This document shows, in pieces, positions 6,384 to 9,326 of a DNA stretch of 9,326 nucleotides. The stretch is from Desulfovibrio sp. (GTDB lineage: Bacteria; Desulfobacterota; Desulfovibrionia; Desulfovibrionales; Desulfovibrionaceae), in assembly GCA_020217165.1 (NCBI GenBank), contig JAIWOE010000149.1:1-9326 (forward strand). The letters run 5' to 3'. Position 1 is the stretch's first letter; the number at the start of each line of letters is the position of its first letter. The position numbers and the translations under genes were made by a program. The notes under the pieces were generated by a model. It ran no database searches, was not told where the DNA came from, and saw only the letters and a program-made list of their open reading frames with translations.

Positions 6384-9326
6384 GTGAGCATGCCAGCCTG
6401 TCGCACCATAGGTCTTGGCGCTTCCGCCGGGGGGTTGGAGGCGCTGGAGGATTTCTTCCAGCACATTCCGCCCGCGCCGGGCTGCGCCTTTGTGCTGGTG
6501 ATGCACCTGGATCCCCATCACAAGCCCCTGCTGGCGGAACTGCTCACCCGGCACACCGCCCTGCAGGCCATGCAAGCCGAAGAAGGCATGGCCATTGCGC
6601 CTGATCATATTTACATCATCCCCCCCAACTCACTGATCACGCAGCACCAGGGCGTGCTGAAGCTGACCCGCGCTCCGGTACGGCGCAGCATGCGGCACCC
6701 CATTGACGAGTATTTTACCTCCCTGGCCCGGGACATGGCCCACGAGGCCGTGGGCATCGTCTTCTCCGGAGCCGGCAACGATGGCGCCCAGGGGCTCAAG
6801 GAGATCGGCGCGGCGGGGGGCATCACCATGGTGCAGGATCCGGTCTCTGCCCGGTTCGACAGCATGCCCCTTTCCGCCCTGAGCACTGGTGTGGCGGATG
6901 TGGTGCTCCCACCGGCCCAGCTGGCGGACCGGCTCATGACCCTGATTCGCCGCAGCACGTCCCCGGAGTTGTTATCGGAACCACCCCAGGAATTTCCCCA
7001 GGACCCCCCTGGGGATCGGTTGGAGGCTCCCCCCCGCCAACACCAAACCGAACCGGCACCGGTCAGCGATGCCACCCTCGCCCCCATGCTGGCGCGCCTG
7101 GAACAACGCACCGGCCTGGCCTTCACCAACTACAAACGCACCACCCTGCTGCGCCGCATCGACAAGCGCATGCGCCTTCGGGATGTAACCACCCTGGCCG
7201 ACTACCAGGCGCTGCTGGATCAGGAGCCCGAAGAAGCCATGGCCCTGGCGCGGGAATTGTCCATCAGCGTCACCAGTTTTTTCCGGGATGCGGATGTGTT
7301 TTCTGTGCTGGAACAGGAGGTGCTGCCCGAGCTGTTCGCTCCGGGCAGGGACAGCGAAGACCTGCGCATCTGGATTCCCGGCTGCGCCTCCGGGGAGGAG
7401 GCGTACAGCATTGCCATTCTGCTGCAGGAGCACATGCGCCGCCACGGCGTGCGGAAGAAAATCTCCATGTTCGCCACGGATATGGACGAGTCCGCCATTG
7501 CCAGGGCCCGGGCCGGGGTGTACCCCCACAGCGCCGTGGCCGGGCTGCCGAGCGTGTTGCTGCACCGGTATTTTTTGTTCCAGAACGGCGACTACGCCGT
7601 CAGTTCCATCCTGCGCAAGATGATCGTCTTTGCCAGGCACGATCTCTTTGCCACCCCGCCCTTTTCCCGGCTCGATCTCATCAGCTGCCGCAACCTGCTC
7701 ATCTACCTCACGCCACAAGCCCAGGGCATGTTGCTGTCCCTGTTTCACCACTCCCTGCGCAGCGGCGGACACCTGGTGCTCGGGGTCTCGGAGAGCCTTG
7801 GGGAGCACGCCCGGCTGTTCGAGCCGGTACAGGCAAAATGGAAGGTTTTCCGGCGGCGGGAAACCCCCACCCCGGCGACGGAGTTTCCCTTTCTGCTCAA
7901 GAGCGCGCCCCCAGATGAGCACCAGCTGAAAAAACTCGCCGCTGCCCCCCCGCAGCCGGACATGCCGCAATTGTTCCAGCAGACCCTGCTCCGCACCTTT
8001 GCGCCCCCCAGCCTGCTGGTGGACGAGCGCGACGCCGTCCTGCACATGGAGGGGGATCTCTCCCCGTTCCTGGAGCTGCCCCAAGGTCGTTTTTCCAGCG
8101 AAGTGACCCGCCTTGTCCGCCCGCCCTTGCAGCTCCCCCTGCGCAATGCCCTGCGCCAGGCACGCCGCCAGGGCGCCCCGGTGAGCATGCGGGGCATGGC
8201 CCTGCCGGACCGGCCCCAGACCGTGGTGGATATTCAGGTGCATCCCATGCCGGCGGAGCGGTGTCCCGAGGCCTGCATGCTGGTGGCTTTCGTGGAGCGC
8301 CCTTGCGCCGTGACCCCCCGCGAATCCGATGATCCCCATGCCGCCGACTTCGAGCCCCAGTGCTGCGAGGCGCACAACGAACTCATCACCCGTCTGGAAG
8401 AAGAGCTGCGCATCACCAGTGAACAGCTGCGCTTGGCCGTACAGGACCTGGAGGCCTCCAACCAGGAACTCATGGCCTCCAACGAAGAACTCCTCTCCAT
8501 GAACGAGGAACTGCAGTCCTCTAACGAAGAACTGGAGACATCCCAGGAGGAATTGCAGGCCCTGAACGAGGAGTTGACCTCCGTCAACACCGAGCTGCAA
8601 GCCAACCTGCAGGCCCTGGACCGCTCCAAAAGCGACATGGAGAACCTGCTCCGGGCCACGGACATCGCCACCGTGTTCCTGGATTGCGAGCTGATCATCC
8701 GGCAATTCACCCCTGCGGCCAGCGCCATTTTTCACGTACTGGAGCGCGATGTGGGACGTCCCCTGGAGCATTTTTCCAGCCGCCTCCATGGATTGGACGT
8801 CCCGGGCATGGCCGCGGAGGTGCAGCAGCGCCGGCAGCGCGTGGAATGCCTGGTGCATTCCAACGAGGCCGGGGAGGCCGACCGTCACACCTTCCTTTGC
8901 CGCATGTTCCCCTACCACAATACCGCCGGCGAGATGGACGGCCTGGTGCTGACCTTTGTGGACATCACCGACCGCCAGCGCATGGAGGACGAGCTGCGCA
9001 CCCACCGCGACCAGCTGGAACAACTGGTGCGCGAGCGCACCGGGCAGCTGGCCGAAACCAACGCCCGCCTGCGCACCCTGCTGGACCATTTTCCCAACGG
9101 ATCTGTTCTGCTCTTTGACCACGACCTGCGCTACCTGGTGGCCGCCGGCGAAGCCATGCAGATCATGGGCATCCAGAGCAGCGAGCTGGAAGGCAAGACC
9201 CTGTATGACCTGCAGGCGGACGGCGTGGTGGAATCCCTAGAGCCGGTGTACCGGCGGGCCCTGGCGGGAGAAGGCAGCCGGCAGGATACCGAGTTCCGGG
9301 GCCAGGTGTTCGATGTCTACAAAGGT
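6384..9326 (+). CDS. CheB methylesterase - CheR methyltransferase - coiled coil - PAS hybrid signalling protein (3' truncated)
   Basis: The frame is open for 981 codons to the window edge; the C-terminus is not seen. Residues 1-190 are a CheB methylesterase/deamidase domain with the full catalytic triad: Ser14 in IGLGASAGG, His41 in VMHLDPHH, Asp133 in FSGAGNDG. There is no receiver domain before it, as is usual in these fusions. After a Pro-rich linker (about 192-225) comes a CheR methyltransferase (about 226-485): helical N-terminal part (YKRTTLLRRIDKRMRL from 250), SVTSFFRD (295-302), SAM-binding IPGCASGEEAYSIAI (331-345), FATDMDE (363-369), SCRNLLIYL (434-442), and a closing GVSES. Residues about 505-640 resemble the divergent PAS-like module typical of these proteins. 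A coiled coil (665-752) with seven NEEL-type heptads leads to one PAS domain (about 754-865, ending DITDRQRM), a short coil, and a second PAS domain from 898. Related proteins often continue into a histidine kinase or GGDEF output, which cannot be judged here. The protein probably methylates and demethylates receptor glutamates or signals through its PAS output. The GTG start is supported by AAGGAA; ATG 6390 is the alternative. Confidence 0.93.
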   Translation, partial: MSMPACRTIGLGASAGGLEALEDFFQHIPPAPGCAFVLVMHLDPHHKPLLAELLTRHTALQAMQAEEGMAIAPDHIYIIPPNSLITQHQGVLKLTRAPVRRSMRHPIDEYFTSLARDMAHEAVGIVFSGAGNDGAQGLKEIGAAGGITMVQDPVSARFDSMPLSALSTGVADVVLPPAQLADRLMTLIRRSTSPELLSEPPQEFPQDPPGDRLEAPPRQHQTEPAPVSDATLAPMLARLEQRTGLAFTNYKRTTLLRRIDKRMRLRDVTTLADYQALLDQEPEEAMALARELSISVTSFFRDADVFSVLEQEVLPELFAPGRDSEDLRIWIPGCASGEEAYSIAILLQEHMRRHGVRKKISMFATDMDESAIARARAGVYPHSAVAGLPSVLLHRYFLFQNGDYAVSSILRKMIVFARHDLFATPPFSRLDLISCRNLLIYLTPQAQGMLLSLFHHSLRSGGHLVLGVSESLGEHARLFEPVQAKWKVFRRRETPTPATEFPFLLKSAPPDEHQLKKLAAAPPQPDMPQLFQQTLLRTFAPPSLLVDERDAVLHMEGDLSPFLELPQGRFSSEVTRLVRPPLQLPLRNALRQARRQGAPVSMRGMALPDRPQTVVDIQVHPMPAERCPEACMLVAFVERPCAVTPRESDDPHAADFEPQCCEAHNELITRLEEELRITSEQLRLAVQDLEASNQELMASNEELLSMNEELQSSNEELETSQEELQALNEELTSVNTELQANLQALDRSKSDMENLLRATDIATVFLDCELIIRQFTPAASAIFHVLERDVGRPLEHFSSRLHGLDVPGMAAEVQQRRQRVECLVHSNEAGEADRHTFLCRMFPYHNTAGEMDGLVLTFVDITDRQRMEDELRTHRDQLEQLVRERTGQLAETNARLRTLLDHFPNGSVLLFDHDLRYLVAAGEAMQIMGIQSSELEGKTLYDLQADGVVESLEPVYRRALAGEGSRQDTEFRGQVFDVYKG
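8460..8606 (+). repeat. Seven coiled-coil heptads (NEEL-type) in the CheB/CheR hybrid
   Basis: Seven consecutive 21-base units each encode a heptad beginning N/Q-x-E-L, with Asn or Gln at residues 693, 700, 707, 714, 721, 728 and 735 and Leu three residues later each time. This is the parallel coiled-coil signal helix found between CheR and PAS in this protein class. The DNA copies are similar but not identical, so protein selection rather than recent duplication explains them. Confidence 0.85.

Noticed and set aside
5204..6466. 420-codon open frame on the minus strand across the end of the permease and the following gap
   Set aside because: No family resemblance, composition like the other antisense frames, and it spans two real plus-strand genes.
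8460..8606. Tandem 21-base units that might be a recent DNA repeat or a repeat array
   Set aside because: The copies differ at many bases and encode a coiled-coil heptad pattern known in this protein class, so protein structure explains them.
6972..9122. 716-codon open frame on the minus strand opposite the CheB/CheR hybrid
   Set aside because: Its apparent repeats (QFL/LQVG-type units) are simply the reverse complement of the coiled-coil heptads; the plus frame has intact catalytic motifs of two enzymes.
1..9326. Mobile element, CRISPR array, tRNA or rRNA, phage or defence genes
   Set aside because: No transposase or integrase motifs, no spaced direct repeats, no tRNA-like cloverleaf and no composition break were seen; the window is nearly filled by five recognisable chromosomal genes.

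Overview
The window is GC-rich throughout and reads as an ordinary bacterial chromosome. It holds four closely packed protein-coding units plus the 3' end of a fifth, and I see no RNA gene, insertion sequence, integrase or CRISPR array. The mix (malate synthase G, a MarR regulator divergent from a two-gene RND pump, and a very large CheB/CheR/PAS hybrid) together with the codon use suggests a free-living Gram-negative proteobacterium. From remembered resemblance of the MarR and pump proteins I lean towards a Desulfovibrio-like Desulfobacterota member. That placement is a guess, not something the sequence proves.

Layout. (1) 2-862 (+): the last 286 codons of malate synthase G (glcB), cut off by the window edge. 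(2) 863-1019: a convergent intergenic region with a perfect 13-bp inverted repeat, probably a terminator shared by the facing genes, and a GC palindrome touching the end of the next gene. (3) 1020-1526 (-): a MarR-family repressor. (4) 1527-1665: a divergent control region with CTAAT/ATTAG operator-like repeats, a weak forward promoter, and a leader hairpin followed by five T. (5) 1666-3018 (+): a periplasmic adaptor (membrane fusion protein), overlapping by 8 bases (6) 3011-6226 (+): an RND inner-membrane efflux permease. No outer-membrane channel follows. (7) 6227-6383: a short intergenic region with no clear promoter or terminator. (8) 6384 to the window end (+): a CheB methylesterase - CheR methyltransferase - coiled coil - PAS - PAS hybrid, still open at base 9326.

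How the genes fit together. The MarR gene and the adaptor/permease pair form the usual divergent cassette. The repressor probably binds the palindromes between them, controlling its own gene and the pump, and is probably relieved by a compound the pump exports. The pump must borrow a TolC-type channel encoded elsewhere. The malate synthase and the CheB/CheR hybrid look like unrelated neighbours. The points most worth a second look are the leader hairpin that may act as an attenuator and may also pair near the ribosome-binding region of the pump operon, the overlapping operator half-sites, an in-frame 9-base repeat in the adaptor's cytoplasmic tail, and the output end of the CheB/CheR hybrid, which lies outside the window. 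I did not find a convincing new biological system here.
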